From: Aquabacterium sp. | Lineage (GTDB): Bacteria; Pseudomonadota; Gammaproteobacteria; Burkholderiales; Burkholderiaceae_C | DNA length: 64,000 bases | Direction: 5' to 3' | Assembly: GCF_030652515.1 (NCBI RefSeq) | Contig: NZ_JAUSAR010000082.1 | Location: 33,597-97,596, forward strand | Shown here: positions 33,311 through 43,430 of the stretch, in pieces | Layout of the letters: every line of letters begins with the position of its first letter | Numbering within the stretch: position 1 is the stretch's first letter | Program-made: the position numbers and the translations under genes | Notes under the pieces: model-generated | Database searches by the model: none | Told to the model about the DNA's origin: nothing | Seen by the model: the letters and a program-made list of their open reading frames with translations, nothing else

Positions 33311-35671
33311 ATGTCCGAGACGAGAACCATCATCAACGGTCCAGCCAGCGTGCCAGCCAACGCGAAGGACGTGCCGACGGTCTGTGTATTCTGTACCCAC
33401 AATTGCAGCTTGACGGTCGATGTCAAAGACAATGTGATCACAGCCATCAGGGGTGATGAACGCAACCCCAACACTGGTGGCTACATGTGCAACAAGGCGC
33501 AGGCCATTCCCAATTACGTCAGGCACGTGCAGCGGCTGGAGCATCCGCTCAAGCGCATGCCCGATGGGCAATACCAGAGAATTTCCTGGGACCAGGCCAT
33601 CGGTGAAATTTCGGCGAAGCTCAACGCCATCCGCAAGAAGCACGCGCCACGCGCCATCGCCATGTTCGGCCTGGGCGGCCAGGGCAATCACATGGATGCT
33701 TTCGGCGCCTTGCCGTTCATGTTCAGCATCAACTCTCCCGTGTTCTTCAATGCGCTGGGCCAAGAGAAGACGCAGCACGCCCTGGTGTGGCGTCACATGT
33801 ACCGCGCAGGGCCGGACATCTATCTACCTGCGGATGAGGCAAAGTCTGACTACGTGCTGGTGATGGGCACGAACCCGCTCATCAGCAACCGGGGCCTGAA
33901 GCCGGTCGATGAGTACAAGAAGCTGACCTCTGATGCTGGCCGAAAGCTCGTGGTGATCGACCCGAGAATATCGGAAACGGCCAAAAGGGCAGACCGCCAC
34001 ATCCGCGTGAAGCCGGGAGGCGACGCGTACCTGCTGATGGGGTTCGTGGCCACCATCCTTCAAGAGGGACTGCAGAACAAGGCCTTCATTGAAAGCCGCG
34101 TCAACGGCTTCGAGGATTTGGCCGAAGGTTTCAAGGGTGTGGATCCCCAGAAGATGGCAGAGTATGCCGGCGTGAGTCAAGAGGACCTTGTCCTCACCGC
34201 TCGGGAGTTCGCTGCCGCCCCATCGGCGTGCATCGCCTGGGACCTGGGCGTGGAACACACCGTCAACTCGACCTTGAACTCCTACCTCATCAATGTGATG
34301 TTGTTGATCACGGGCAATGCGGGTCGAGAGAAGGGCAATCTGTTTGTCCAACAATTTGGACCAAGAGGCCGCTATCTGGAGACGCAGGCCAAGGCCCTGG
34401 TATCCGGCATCGAGGCGATTCCCTTCATCCTGCCCATAGGCATGTTTTCGCCCAACCTGGTGGCCGAAGAAATCCAGAACAAGCACCCAGACCGCATCCG
34501 TGCGTTGATCGTGGATTCCACGAATCCATTGGTGAGCTACGCCGACACCAAGGCCTTGAAGGCCGCGTTCGAAGAACTCGAGCTGATGGTGGTGATCGAA
34601 GTCGCCATGACTGAAACGGCGCGAGTGGCTGACTATGTGTTGCCCGCACCCGTGGGGTATGAGAAGTGGGAATATGCGACGTTCCCCCACATGCACTTCA
34701 CACCGCAACTGCGTCCGCCTGTTGTGAAAGGGCCGGACGAAGCCTTGCCTGAGCAAGAAATTTATTACCGCCTCACGCGTGCCATGGGCTTGGTTCCCAA
34801 AGCTCCGCGCATATTGCACATGCTTGCCAAGAAGGCAAGGTCACCTTTGGGCGCGCCTTTGTACTTGGGGACGCTGGCTGCGTTGGCCGCTGTGCGAGGT
34901 GGCGGCCTCTATCCAATCCTCGGTCGCATCATGACGTGGTTGTACGAAACCTTGGGTCAGACCTTGCCTTCGCCCGCGTTGGCGCCTTTGTGGCTCATCT
35001 GCCAAGGCTATGCGTTGACGCACCGCAAAGCACTCAATAAGGCGATTCCGGAAGCCCGCACGCACAAGAACCCATTTGCCGTCGGCGAGCTTGTTTTTGA
35101 AAAGTTGCTGGCACACCCCGAAGGATTCTTGGCTGGGGAGCTACCGCTTGAAGACAATTTCAAAGTGGGCTGCCGTCACCGGGATCGAAAGGCCCGGATC
35201 TACCATGCAGAATGGATGGCAGACATCAAGAAGCTTGCGCTGACCTCTCCTTCGCAACGAGACCCGTCCTATCCTTTCGTTCTCAACGGGGGGCTTCGCA
35301 CCGGTTGGACCGCCAACACCATTGTCAGAGACCCGGCATGGCGCAAAGGAAAGGGCCCGCATTGCGCTGTGTGGATGCATCCCAGCGATGCAGCCTCGCT
35401 GGGGGTTGGTGACGGCGACATGGTGCGATTGGAAACCAGGCGGGGCTTTTTGGAGGGTCCCGCGAAATTCGATGTCAATACGGCCATCGGGCATCTTCAA
35501 ATTCCAAACGGGTTCGGTCTGGAGTATCCAGACCCGGTCACAGGCAAGCTTAAATCCGTTGGCATGCTCGTCAATTCGATCGTGGATATCCGAGACCGCG
35601 ATCCATACACAGGAATTCCGCATACCAAATACATTCAATGTCGTGTTATTGCCGCCGATGTGTCGGTGTAA
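33311..35671 (+). CDS. Molybdopterin-dependent oxidoreductase (DMSO reductase superfamily)
   Basis: This is a full-length 786-residue molybdoenzyme. The N-terminal 4Fe-4S motif is CVFCTHNC followed by GGYMCNKAQ. The central molybdopterin domain shows MFGLGGQGNHMDAFG near residue 118 and YVLVMGTNPLISNRGL near 180. The C-terminal molydop_binding domain shows VGDGDMVRLETRRGFLEGPA near 697 and LQIPNGFGLEYPDP near 725. No Tat signal is present, so it should be cytoplasmic. It resembles the stand-alone anaerobic-dehydrogenase-like proteins of aerobic bacteria, whose substrates are unknown. Its neighbours fdxA and moaA offer an electron carrier and cofactor supply. A shrunken relative lies at 25011-25475. 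Confidence 0.87.
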   Translation: MSETRTIINGPASVPANAKDVPTVCVFCTHNCSLTVDVKDNVITAIRGDERNPNTGGYMCNKAQAIPNYVRHVQRLEHPLKRMPDGQYQRISWDQAIGEISAKLNAIRKKHAPRAIAMFGLGGQGNHMDAFGALPFMFSINSPVFFNALGQEKTQHALVWRHMYRAGPDIYLPADEAKSDYVLVMGTNPLISNRGLKPVDEYKKLTSDAGRKLVVIDPRISETAKRADRHIRVKPGGDAYLLMGFVATILQEGLQNKAFIESRVNGFEDLAEGFKGVDPQKMAEYAGVSQEDLVLTAREFAAAPSACIAWDLGVEHTVNSTLNSYLINVMLLITGNAGREKGNLFVQQFGPRGRYLETQAKALVSGIEAIPFILPIGMFSPNLVAEEIQNKHPDRIRALIVDSTNPLVSYADTKALKAAFEELELMVVIEVAMTETARVADYVLPAPVGYEKWEYATFPHMHFTPQLRPPVVKGPDEALPEQEIYYRLTRAMGLVPKAPRILHMLAKKARSPLGAPLYLGTLAALAAVRGGGLYPILGRIMTWLYETLGQTLPSPALAPLWLICQGYALTHRKALNKAIPEARTHKNPFAVGELVFEKLLAHPEGFLAGELPLEDNFKVGCRHRDRKARIYHAEWMADIKKLALTSPSQRDPSYPFVLNGGLRTGWTANTIVRDPAWRKGKGPHCAVWMHPSDAASLGVGDGDMVRLETRRGFLEGPAKFDVNTAIGHLQIPNGFGLEYPDPVTGKLKSVGMLVNSIVDIRDRDPYTGIPHTKYIQCRVIAADVSV

Positions 35672-36199
35672 TGGTAGCGGTGCAAGAGGGCTGACCTACC
35701 GCGGGGTGGATGCCTGGGCTGGATTGCCGAATGGGTCGACCTCTTCTTGTTGCCGCACGCGCCTTGATTTGGTAACGCTGGCGCTGAATCGGCACGCACC
35801 GCGCAACCTGGAAGAGTTGGGGGAGGACGGGGCAAGATTGGTCGCAGATCGAAATCTTCCTGATTGCATCCAGGGATACCTTCGTTGTAAAGGTCGTGGA
35901 AGGCTTGCACCAGCATTTCGTGAATGCCACCGTTCAGGCATTGTGAATCGCCCCGGATTTAGTGGACGCGGCTTGACTTAAGTCAGTCCACCACCGCTGC
36001 GCAACCAAAGGTGGCTTCATCATGGCTAGCTCCATCTGATCGGCTTGTGAAACGCCGGACAGGGAACCAAGTATCAGAGCCACCATGTCCACGGTATCGC
36101 TTCAATACCGTTCGGCTGACGGGAATCCCGACCAGATCGCGGGTTTAGCCCTCGCCGCGAACTCTCGAACATCATGTGCTCCACCACCCCATATTGACA
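35672..36199. other. Non-coding stretch between molybdoenzyme and ParD genes
   Basis: About 530 nt without a convincing gene. Short frames on both strands (up to 94 aa) show no family signal and their composition is unlike the neighbours. The only recognisable item is a possible IS3-type end at 35944. The region probably marks an old insertion or deletion scar. Confidence 0.5.
35944..35969 (+). mobile_element. Possible lone IS3-family terminal repeat
   Basis: TGAATCGCCCCGGATTTAGTGGACGC resembles, from memory, the TGAAxCGCCCCGG-TTT-x-TGGAC ends of many IS3-family elements. No transposase and no second end are found nearby, so at most it is a remnant. Confidence 0.3.
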
Positions 36200-36211
36200 A
36201 CTATTGATAGT
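36200..36211. promoter_or_regulatory. Palindrome upstream of parD
   Basis: ACTATTGATAGT has 5-bp arms with a 2-bp spacer and lies 18-30 nt before the possible ParD starts. ParD antitoxins autoregulate through such sites, so this is a reasonable operator candidate. A TTGACA hexamer ends at 36199, immediately beside it. Confidence 0.4.
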
Positions 36212-36229
36212 GGCGCGATGATTAGAGCC

Positions 36230-36475
36230 ATGAGCAAGAACACCATGAGTTTCGCCCTGCCCGATGCCTTGCGCGCCTACATTGACCAGCGTGTCCAGTC
36301 GGGCCAGTACGGCAACACCAGCGAGTACCTTCGGGAACTGGTCCGTCGTGACCAGGACGAACAAGCCAGGAAGCGCCTGCGCGACTTGATCGAAGAAGGC
36401 TTGAACTCTGGCGTCGGCCGCACCTTCACACCTGAGGTGGCCATGGAACTGAGGCAACGGGCCCTGGGCAATTGA
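36230..36475 (+). CDS. parD: ParD-type antitoxin
   Basis: This 81-residue antitoxin is of the ParD/CC2985 type. It has an N-terminal ribbon-helix-helix (MSFALPDALRAYIDQRVQSG, GNTSEYLRELVRRDQD) and a C-terminal acidic/helical tail that should wrap the toxin (LRDLIEEGLNSG). The ATG at 36230 fits the family best; 36218 is an alternative. Its stop overlaps the toxin start, so the pair is translationally coupled. It should neutralise the ParE-like toxin and repress the operon through the palindrome at 36200. Confidence 0.85.
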   Translation: MSKNTMSFALPDALRAYIDQRVQSGQYGNTSEYLRELVRRDQDEQARKRLRDLIEEGLNSGVGRTFTPEVAMELRQRALGN

Positions 36476-36795
36476 CGTTGAAGCCCGCCAAACTGCGCCC
36501 GCAGGCGGAACAGGATCTTGTCGATACCGCGCGCTACTACGTACAAGTCGGCGGTCACGCGCTCGGCGCAAAGATGTTCGATGCGGGACTGGCCGCTCTT
36601 GAAACCATCCAGCATGAATCGAGCATCGGCTCACCACGGATTGGCCAGTTGTGCGACATTCCTGGCCTTCGCTCCTGGCGTGTTTCCGGCTTTCCTGCTC
36701 AGTGGCTCTACTTCGAGACTGATAGTCATCTGGATGTCGTTCGTTTGCTCGGTGATCGCCAGGACATCGCGGCCATCCTCACTGATGAAAATTAG
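36472..36795 (+). CDS. parE: ParE-type toxin (RelE/ParE superfamily)
   Basis: This 107-residue toxin is of the ParE type, a group that poisons DNA gyrase. It has the small RelE fold: LRPQAEQDLVDTARYYVQVG near residue 8, IPGLRSWRVSGFPAQWLYFE near 63 and VVRLLGDRQDIAAIL near the end. The start is probably the TTG at 36472, which overlaps the parD TGA; a second TTG follows at 36478. No frameshift is seen, so the pair looks intact. It sits beside a decayed gene, which fits a role as a stabilising module in a region undergoing deletion. Confidence 0.83.
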   Translation: MTLKPAKLRPQAEQDLVDTARYYVQVGGHALGAKMFDAGLAALETIQHESSIGSPRIGQLCDIPGLRSWRVSGFPAQWLYFETDSHLDVVRLLGDRQDIAAILTDEN

Positions 36796-36804
36796 ACGCT
36801 GATC

Positions 36805-37250
36805 ATGGTCACACAAGCAAAAGCACCGACCACCGCGTGGGCGTTTCGCACCCGTTTCCGCCGTTCAGCTTTCGGCTGGGCGGGATCCAAACTCGCGATC
36901 AGCCAAATCGATGAAGCCTTGGCAGAAATCCATGCCCCGTCGCTCGCCACGATCAAACAGATGCTGCTGAAGGTGCCGTGCTGTTGCTGGAAAAGATCTC
37001 ACCGGCACTGTGCCAGGTCGACAGTTCATCGGAAGCACTGGGCAACGCCACCTACTCGGATGTGGAGACGCTGGTGCCGTTCATCGCCGACGCCCAGGTT
37101 GACGATGCTGTGCGTGTCAATTGGCTGGGGAGACTATTCGCCGACATACAAGACGACGATCCGCCATACATCGAGTCGCTGGGAGAGCACTGGGGTGAGC
37201 TGTGCGTCTCCCATTGAAATCGCGTCGCGGTGGGCTGACACCCTTGTGCC
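36805..37250 (+). pseudogene. Frameshifted DUF6880-like gene
   Basis: The first frame reads TTAWAFRTRFRRSAFGWAGS followed by ISQIDEALAEIHA. The sense then continues in another frame as AEGAVLLLEKISPALCQVDS, ALGNATYSDVETLVPFIADA and DDDPPYIESLGEHWGELC, and a third change leads to IEIASRWADTLVPL. The pieces in order resemble a bacterial DUF6880-type hypothetical protein. At least two frameshifts and loss of the 3' half make it a pseudogene. It directly follows the ParDE pair. The original function is unknown. Confidence 0.55.
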
Positions 37251-37797
37251 CTTGCTAAAGCCAACAAGCATTCGCCACCGAAGCTACTCTGGCCGCTTTG
37301 CATTGGATATCAATGGGGCATGGCCATGACCTGACAGCCATGGATGCACGTGAGGCCTATCGGTTTGCCCTGGACGCGACAAGAACGCCGACCACAACCA
37401 GCCGACCGAGAGCCGGGTCAGGCAAATGTTGTCTGAGGACCGCCCGATGACGCCATGTCGGAGGCAAGCGCTGGGCATGGCGGCCATGGCGCCTTGATTG
37501 TTCTGCCCGCGATGGACTGCGTTCGCTGATCGCAAAAGCCCCACCAAAAAGCAAAGATTCAGGCGAGACACACAGATTCTCCAGACCTATCCTTGCGTCA
37601 CATGCTCAGCCTGAAGTTGCCTCGCGGTATCACACCCATTGCCTCTGATCGCACCCGCCTGATACCGACCGCGATACAGTGAAAGTCATTGGGCTTGCAT
37701 GACACGACAAGGAAAAAAATCGACGCTAACTGACTGATTTGTCGAAATATTTCAACCCTTTGGGACGACATGAGACGTCATGAGACTTGCTGGGCCT
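37251..37797. other. Stretch with no recognisable gene
   Basis: About 550 nt after the DUF6880-like remnant. It contains a short frame with AMDAREAYRFALDATRTP but no intact gene, RNA or repeat that I recognise. It is probably decayed coding DNA. Confidence 0.45.
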
Positions 37798-37933
37798 ACT
37801 CCCACTCGATCATTTCCGGCGCCTTGAGAGCCGCATGAACACTGGGTTCTTGATGTTTCAAGATTTCTTTCTACCGTCACTGAAAGGTGGTGATTGCAAC
37901 GATGGTTGCCGGCTAGCCGACAGCCATAACGCA
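37798..37933. repeat. Dispersed repeat, copy 2 of 3
   Basis: This copy contains the shared core from CTCCCACTCGATCATTTCCG to CAAGATTTCTTTCTACCGTC, and then GGTGATTGCAACGATGGTTG, which is shared with copy 3 only. The ten-base variable segment reads CTTGATGTTT. It lacks the left part found in copies 1 and 3. The DNA on to 38290 (about 350 nt) holds nothing I recognise. Confidence 0.7.
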
Positions 37934-38290
37934 CCACTTAGTGTCCAGGGCGAGCCAGAAAATGTGCGTTGATCGAATCCACGGGTTGATGAGTGCAAGC
38001 ACGTCGGGGCTCGATAACCTCGCGGTTGAAAGGCTACCTTGAGTGGGGCTCGTCTACAAGAAGGCGCGGCAGTGGTTAGCTGGCACAGCATCGGCACAGA
38101 TAAGCAGCGTGCGCCCAGCCTGCCTGCCAGACCGATGATGCTCCTGCGGGTTCAGTCGTCCACCGGCGTAAATCGCATGACCACCGTTTTGAACTCAGTG
38201 GTCGGAGCCCAACCTTATGAGGATCAAGCAGGCCCGCGCCAGCGACTCCTTGTTCGTTTGAGCGCGGACCGGCGCCTTCGGAATGCTTGA

Positions 38291-39457
38291 TCAAACCGAC
38301 AGAGCCTTCATCTCAGCGAACAGATCGGCCTTGCCTTCAAAGCCGATCCCGTCCAGATCGGGCATGCTGACAAAGCCGTTTTCGACCTTGACGCCGTCCG
38401 GAAACCCTCCGAAGGGCTGGAAAAGGTCCGGGTAGCTCTCGTTGCCACCCAAGCCCAGTCCAGCGGCGATGTTCAAGGACATCTGGTGCCCCCCGTGTGG
38501 TATGCAGCGGCTGGCCGACCAGCCATGCTCCTTGAGCATGTCCAGGATGCGCAGGTACTCGACCAGACCATAGCTCAGTGCGCAATCAAACTGCAGCCAG
38601 TCACGGTCAGGGCGCATGCCTCCGTAGCGGATCAGGTTGCGGGCGTCCTGCATCGAGAACAAATCTTCACCGGTTGCCATGGGGTTCTTGTAGAACTGGC
38701 GCAGCGTGGCCTGAAGCTCGAAGTCCAGGGGGTCTCCTGGCTCTTCGTACCAGAACAGGTCGTACTGGGACAGGGCCTTGGCGTAGGCGATGGCCGTCTC
38801 CAGGTCAAAGCGACCGTTCGCATCTACGCACAGCTTCTGACCATCTTGCAGCACACTCAGGATGGAGTCGATGCGACGCAAGTCTTCATCAAGCGACGCA
38901 CCACCGATCTTCTTCTTGACCACGGTGTAGCCACGGTCAATGTAGCTTCGCATCTCATCCTTGAGCTTGTTGTGGTCTTGCCCCGGATAGTAGTAACCGC
39001 CTGCTGCGTAGACAAAGATCTTGCGGTTGGGACTGCCGTTGCCGTACCGATCGGCCAACAACTGGAACAAGGGTTTGCCTTCAATCTTGGCCACAGCATC
39101 CCACACGGCCATGTCGATGGTGCCGATGGCGACCGAGCGCTCACCATGGCCACCCGGCTTCTCGTTGGTGAACATGGTGTTCCAGATCTTGTGTGGATCC
39201 AGGTTCGTGCCACGATCGTTCAACAGCGATTCAGGTCCCGCCTCCATGATGCGAGGGATGAAGCGCTCGCGCATGAGCTTGCCTTGACCGTAGCGGCCAT
39301 TGGAGTTGAAGCCATAGCCCACCACCGGCTTGCCGTCGCGGATCACATCGGTGCTGACCGCCACCAGGCTCAGAGTCATCTTGCTGAAGTCAATGTAGGC
39401 GTTGCGGATGGGGGAACTGATCGGGATGGTCTTTTCCCGGATTTCGACGATCTTCAT
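38291..39457 (-). CDS. tarD: D-tartrate dehydratase-like enolase-superfamily enzyme
   Basis: This 388-residue protein is of the mandelate racemase/muconate lactonising branch of the enolase superfamily. It closely resembles D-tartrate dehydratase (TarD), which dehydrates D-tartrate to oxaloacetate. Active-site candidates in order: the Lys cluster in VVKKKIGGASLDEDL near 183, metal ligands in LCVDANGRFDL near 211, WYEEPGDPLD near 237 and ATGEDLFSMQDARN near 263, and the catalytic His in CIPHGGHQMSLNIAAG near 320. Length matches the family. I chose the ATG at 39457. A LysR gene lies 119 nt upstream on the same strand. Confidence 0.82.
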   Translation of the reverse strand: MKIVEIREKTIPISSPIRNAYIDFSKMTLSLVAVSTDVIRDGKPVVGYGFNSNGRYGQGKLMRERFIPRIMEAGPESLLNDRGTNLDPHKIWNTMFTNEKPGGHGERSVAIGTIDMAVWDAVAKIEGKPLFQLLADRYGNGSPNRKIFVYAAGGYYYPGQDHNKLKDEMRSYIDRGYTVVKKKIGGASLDEDLRRIDSILSVLQDGQKLCVDANGRFDLETAIAYAKALSQYDLFWYEEPGDPLDFELQATLRQFYKNPMATGEDLFSMQDARNLIRYGGMRPDRDWLQFDCALSYGLVEYLRILDMLKEHGWSASRCIPHGGHQMSLNIAAGLGLGGNESYPDLFQPFGGFPDGVKVENGFVSMPDLDGIGFEGKADLFAEMKALSV

Positions 39458-39576
39458 GATCTGTGCCTCTTGGGGTTGGGGAACACAGGGCAAATGATCG
39501 TCAATGGCCGCTCACATGGCCAATGCCCATTTTCTCTGCTTTGATGCTTTCAAAGCACCAGCGCCTGTCGAACTGG

Positions 39577-40491
39577 TCAGGACGTGGCCTTGGACACGGC
39601 CACCCAAAATGCTTCCGCGGCCTGCCCCAGAGAGAAACGGTCTCGATAAAGGCGAATATCCATGTCGACTCGCCAGTCCGGCGGAGCGGCTTCGACCAAT
39701 CGCCCGGAGCGCAAGTCCTCATCGATCAAGGATTGCGGCAGCCATGCCATGCCCCGCCCATCCAGGGTCATCGTGCGCAACACAGAAGCCAGGTGAGCCT
39801 GAAAGGCGCTCTGAACCTGACAACGCTCCAGGGCCAGCCCTCGCACATCCCTGAGGATTCGACCCATACCCGAATCCATGCTGTAGTTGAGCACCTGCAC
39901 CGGTGCGTCGGCATTGGGCGCCAGCAACTCGTGCTGTGGTCGGCCATCGGCCGCAGGCACAGACACCGGAATCAGCGTGTCTTCGCCTATGCAGATGAAG
40001 GGGTACTCCTGCGCCTGAAGTTCGCTGCCTGACTGCGGGTGCGAATGACTAAGCACAAATTGCACCTGACTTTGCAGCATCAGCGCCTCGCATCGTACAA
40101 ACACGTCGGACACCAGGTTGACCGGGCCCAAGCTGATGTGCGACTCCAGGCCACGCAGCCAGTTGGGCATGAAGGTGAACGACAGCGCATGTGTGGCAGC
40201 GAAGCGAAGCGTCGTGCTGTTCGCTTCTGCCACGGCTTTGGCTTCGCCAGGCAGACGCGCCACCCGCCCCAATTGGTCGCGGGCCGCGTTGCGGAACCAC
40301 TCACCTGCCGCAGTCAAACGCGCTGGCTGGCTGCTGCGGTCAAACAGGTCGGTGCCCAGCCATTCTTCCAGCGCCCGAATGCGCCTGCTGAATGCAGGCT
40401 GTGTCATGTGCCTCTCTTGTGCAGCACGAGAAAAATTGCCGCAGGCCGCGAGCGCCAAGAAATCATCAAGCCATGACAGGTTCAGTGACAT
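39577..40491 (-). CDS. LysR-family transcriptional regulator
   Basis: This 304-residue LysR regulator starts at the ATG at 40491 (MSLNLSWLDDFLALA). The N-terminal winged helix is GNFSRAAQERHMTQPAFSRRIRALEEWLGTDLFDR (residues about 17-52), and the remainder is the periplasmic-binding-protein-like effector domain. It is divergent from the valine degradation operon across 252 nt, and it also lies just upstream of the tarD-like gene in the same direction, so either could be its target. The divergent position favours the valine operon by the usual LysR arrangement; no clear T-N11-A box was picked out. Confidence 0.86.
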   Translation of the reverse strand: MSLNLSWLDDFLALAACGNFSRAAQERHMTQPAFSRRIRALEEWLGTDLFDRSSQPARLTAAGEWFRNAARDQLGRVARLPGEAKAVAEANSTTLRFAATHALSFTFMPNWLRGLESHISLGPVNLVSDVFVRCEALMLQSQVQFVLSHSHPQSGSELQAQEYPFICIGEDTLIPVSVPAADGRPQHELLAPNADAPVQVLNYSMDSGMGRILRDVRGLALERCQVQSAFQAHLASVLRTMTLDGRGMAWLPQSLIDEDLRSGRLVEAAPPDWRVDMDIRLYRDRFSLGQAAEAFWVAVSKATS

Positions 40492-40743
40492 TGAGGTGCC
40501 TCTTTCAGGACGATGTTCAAGCCATTGGGCGGAGGAACGCACCAATCACGAAAATGCCAGCCGACAACCCGTCAGATTGTAAAGCGGGACGGCAAGCTGC
40601 CCCTCACAACACAAGAGGGCCGGCTCCGCAGTTGGCGTGCCAGGATTGATCGAAATGCTCAGTCGGCACGTCAAAAATGGTCATCGACAAAGCCGGTTCG
40701 TGTTCATAGGATTGCGCGCAGTCCATCAACTGCAGCATGACCC

Positions 40744-41910
40744 ATGAGCCCATCTGATACCGTCCTCACTGAGGACCAACGCACCATACGAGACGCGGCA
40801 CGATCGTTCGTCCGCAAAGCGCTGGCACCTCATGCAAGTGAATGGGACCAAGCTGGTGCGCTGCCCGACATGGCCGTGCAGCAGATGGGTGAGTTGGGTT
40901 TGCTCGGACTGCAAGTGCCCACTGAATGGGGCGGCAGCAAGACGGACGATCTCGCATATGCCCTGTGCATCGAAGAGGTGGCTGCAGGCTGCGCATCATC
41001 CTCAACGTTGATGAGCGTGCACAACTCGGTGGGGTGTGTCCCCATTCTCAAGTTCGGCACCGAGCATCAAAAGCGCGAATGGCTGCCGAGGATGGCCACG
41101 GGCGAGGTCATCGGGGCGTTCTGCCTGACAGAGCCCCAAGCGGGTTCACAGGCCGATGCGATCAAGACGCGCGCAGTCCGGGATGGCGACGCCTGGGCGC
41201 TGAACGGCGCCAAACAGTTCGTGACGAACGGCGCGCGTGCAGGCGTGGCGATCGTGTTCGCCGTGACAGCCCCGTCTGCAGGCAAGAAGGGCATCTCGGC
41301 CTTCCTGGTGCCGACCGACACACCAGGCTTTGAGGTGGGCCGACCCGAGAAAAAGATGGGCATCCGGGCATCAGACACCTGCCCCATCTCTCTGGTCGAC
41401 TGCCGCATTCCCACTGAGAACCTGCTTGGCCAGGAGGGCGAAGGTCTGAAGATCGCCTTGTCCAACCTGGAAGGGGGCCGCATTGGCATCGCCGCTCAGG
41501 CTGTTGGCATTGCGCGCGCCAGCTTGGAGGCCGCCACTCGATACGCCAATGAGCGGATTCAGTTTGGCCAGGCGATCGCACAGCACCAAGCTGTCGGTCA
41601 CACATTGGCAGACATGCAGACCAGGCTGAGCGCCGCACGCTTGCTCGTTCATCACGCCGCGCGCTTGCGCTCAGCGGGCGTGCCGTGCATTTCAGAGGCC
41701 TCCCAAGCCAAGCTGTTCGCCTCAGAGGCGGCGGAGTGGATCTGCTCGAAGGCCATCCAGATCCATGGAGGCTACGGCTACCTGCAGGACTACGCCGTCG
41801 AACGCCACTACCGCGACGCGCGCATCACCCAGATTTACGAAGGGACCAGCGAGATACAAAAACTCGTCATCTCCCGCCAACTGTTGATCGACACACAGGA
41901 CCACTCATGA
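40744..41910 (+). CDS. Acyl-CoA dehydrogenase, probably isobutyryl-CoA dehydrogenase
   Basis: This 388-residue FAD acyl-CoA dehydrogenase has the standard order of domains. [20 protein letters not shown] near residue 122 contacts [23 protein letters not shown] follows near 148, [19 protein letters not shown] near 270 and [20 protein letters not shown] near 335. The catalytic Glu lies in [15 protein letters not shown] near the end. It is the first gene of the valine operon, and its stop overlaps the mmsA start (ATGA). In this setting the most likely substrate is isobutyryl-CoA, giving methacrylyl-CoA. Substrate choice is inferred from context. Confidence 0.86.
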   Translation: MSPSDTVLTEDQRTIRDAARSFVRKALAPHASEWDQAGALPDMAVQQMGELGLLGLQVPTEWGGSKTDDLAYALCIEEVAAGCASSSTLMSVHNSVGCVPILKFGTEHQKREWLPRMATGEVIGAFCLTEPQAGSQADAIKTRAVRDGDAWALNGAKQFVTNGARAGVAIVFAVTAPSAGKKGISAFLVPTDTPGFEVGRPEKKMGIRASDTCPISLVDCRIPTENLLGQEGEGLKIALSNLEGGRIGIAAQAVGIARASLEAATRYANERIQFGQAIAQHQAVGHTLADMQTRLSAARLLVHHAARLRSAGVPCISEASQAKLFASEAAEWICSKAIQIHGGYGYLQDYAVERHYRDARITQIYEGTSEIQKLVISRQLLIDTQDHS

Positions 41911-43430
41911 ACATCACCGCTTCGCTTTACACCGATGACCGAACCATCCGCCTGCTCATCAACGGTGAACTCGTCGCTTCACGCGCAAGTGAACGTCGTC
42001 CGATCGTCAACCCAGCCACCCAGGAAGTGCTGGCATACACCCCCTTCGCCACAGCAGATGAGATCAATGCCGCAGTGGCTTCCGCCAAAGCGGCCTTCGG
42101 CACGTGGCGGAACACTCCGATAGCCACGCGTATGCGGGTGATGCTGAGACTGCAGGCGCTGCTTCGCGAAAATTTGCCACGGATCGCTCGGGTGCTCACA
42201 GAGGAGCAAGGCAAGACTTTGGCCGACGCCGAAGGGGACATCATCCGAGGATTGGAAGTGGTCGAGCACGCCTGCTCGGTGGGAACGCTGCAACTGGGTG
42301 AGTTCGCCGAGAACGTGGCCGGCGGCGTAGATACCTACTCCTTGCGCCAGCCTATCGGCGTGTGCGCAGGCATCACGCCCTTCAACTTTCCCGCCATGAT
42401 TCCGCTGTGGATGTTCCCCATGGCGATAGCATGCGGCAATACCTTTGTGCTCAAGCCCTCGGAGCAGGACCCCATGAGCACCATGGAGATCGTGCGACTG
42501 GCCCTGGAAGCTGGCGTGCCACCGGGCGTACTGAACGTGGTGCATGGCGGCAAAGAGGTCGTAGATGCCCTGTGCACCCACCCGGATGTGGTGGCCTTGT
42601 CGTTCGTCGGATCCACGGCAGTCGGCACGCATGTGTACGACCTGGCTGGTCGGCACGGCAAGCGGGTGCAGAGCATGATGGGCGCGAAAAACCATGCGGT
42701 GGTCATGCCCGACGCCAACAAGGAGCACACGCTCAATGCCTTGGCGGGCGCGGCTTTCGGTGCGGCGGGTCAGCGCTGCATGGCCGCTTCGGTGGCAGTC
42801 TTTGTGGGTGAGTCAAGCCAGTGGTTGCCGGAATTGGCGCAACGTGCGAAGGCACTGAAGGTCAATGCAGGGGGCGAGCCAAGTACAGACATTGGGCCAG
42901 TCATCTCGGTGAACGCGAAAGCCCGCATCGAAGCACTGATCGCCAGCGGCGTGAGTGAAGGCGCCCAACTGCTTCTGGACGGACGGCAAGTGAAGGTACC
43001 AGGCTACGAGTCTGGCAATTTCGTGGGTCCCACCGTGTTCGGTGGTGTCAAGACCACCATGCGCATCTATACAGAAGAAATCTTCGGCCCCGTGCTGGTC
43101 TGCCTGGAGGTCACAACCCTGGCCGATGCCATTGCGCTGGTCAACGCCAACCCCTATGGCAACGGGGTCGCGCTGTTCACCCAGAGCGGCGCGGTCGCCA
43201 GGCGTTTCCAGAATGAAATCGACGTTGGGCAGGTAGGCATCAACGTGCCCATTCCTGTGCCCGTGCCGATGTTCAGTTTCACGGGCTCACGCGGATCCAA
43301 ACTCGGCGACTTGGGGCCATACGGCAAGCAGGTCGTGCAGTTCTACACGCAGACGAAGACCGTCACCGCGCGGTGGTTTGACGACGATGCTGTCTCCACA
43401 GGCGTGAACACCACCATCAGCCTGAAATGA
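41907..43430 (+). CDS. mmsA: Methylmalonate-semialdehyde dehydrogenase (CoA-acylating)
   Basis: This 507-residue aldehyde dehydrogenase converts methylmalonate semialdehyde to propionyl-CoA, the last step of valine breakdown. Family marks: [20 protein letters not shown] near residue 14, [20 protein letters not shown] near 155, the NAD-binding [14 protein letters not shown] near 232 and the catalytic Cys in [15 protein letters not shown] near 288. [19 protein letters not shown] near 450 is also typical of MmsA. I placed the start at the ATG at 41907. It is coupled to the genes on both sides by 4-nt overlaps. Confidence 0.92.
   Translation: MNITASLYTDDRTIRLLINGELVASRASERRPIVNPATQEVLAYTPFATADEINAAVASAKAAFGTWRNTPIATRMRVMLRLQALLRENLPRIARVLTEEQGKTLADAEGDIIRGLEVVEHACSVGTLQLGEFAENVAGGVDTYSLRQPIGVCAGITPFNFPAMIPLWMFPMAIACGNTFVLKPSEQDPMSTMEIVRLALEAGVPPGVLNVVHGGKEVVDALCTHPDVVALSFVGSTAVGTHVYDLAGRHGKRVQSMMGAKNHAVVMPDANKEHTLNALAGAAFGAAGQRCMAASVAVFVGESSQWLPELAQRAKALKVNAGGEPSTDIGPVISVNAKARIEALIASGVSEGAQLLLDGRQVKVPGYESGNFVGPTVFGGVKTTMRIYTEEIFGPVLVCLEVTTLADAIALVNANPYGNGVALFTQSGAVARRFQNEIDVGQVGINVPIPVPVPMFSFTGSRGSKLGDLGPYGKQVVQFYTQTKTVTARWFDDDAVSTGVNTTISLK

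Noticed and set aside
41685-41906. Longer start for mmsA at 41685
   Set aside because: The extension lies wholly inside the upstream acyl-CoA dehydrogenase gene in another frame; the ATG at 41907 gives the usual length and a normal overlap.
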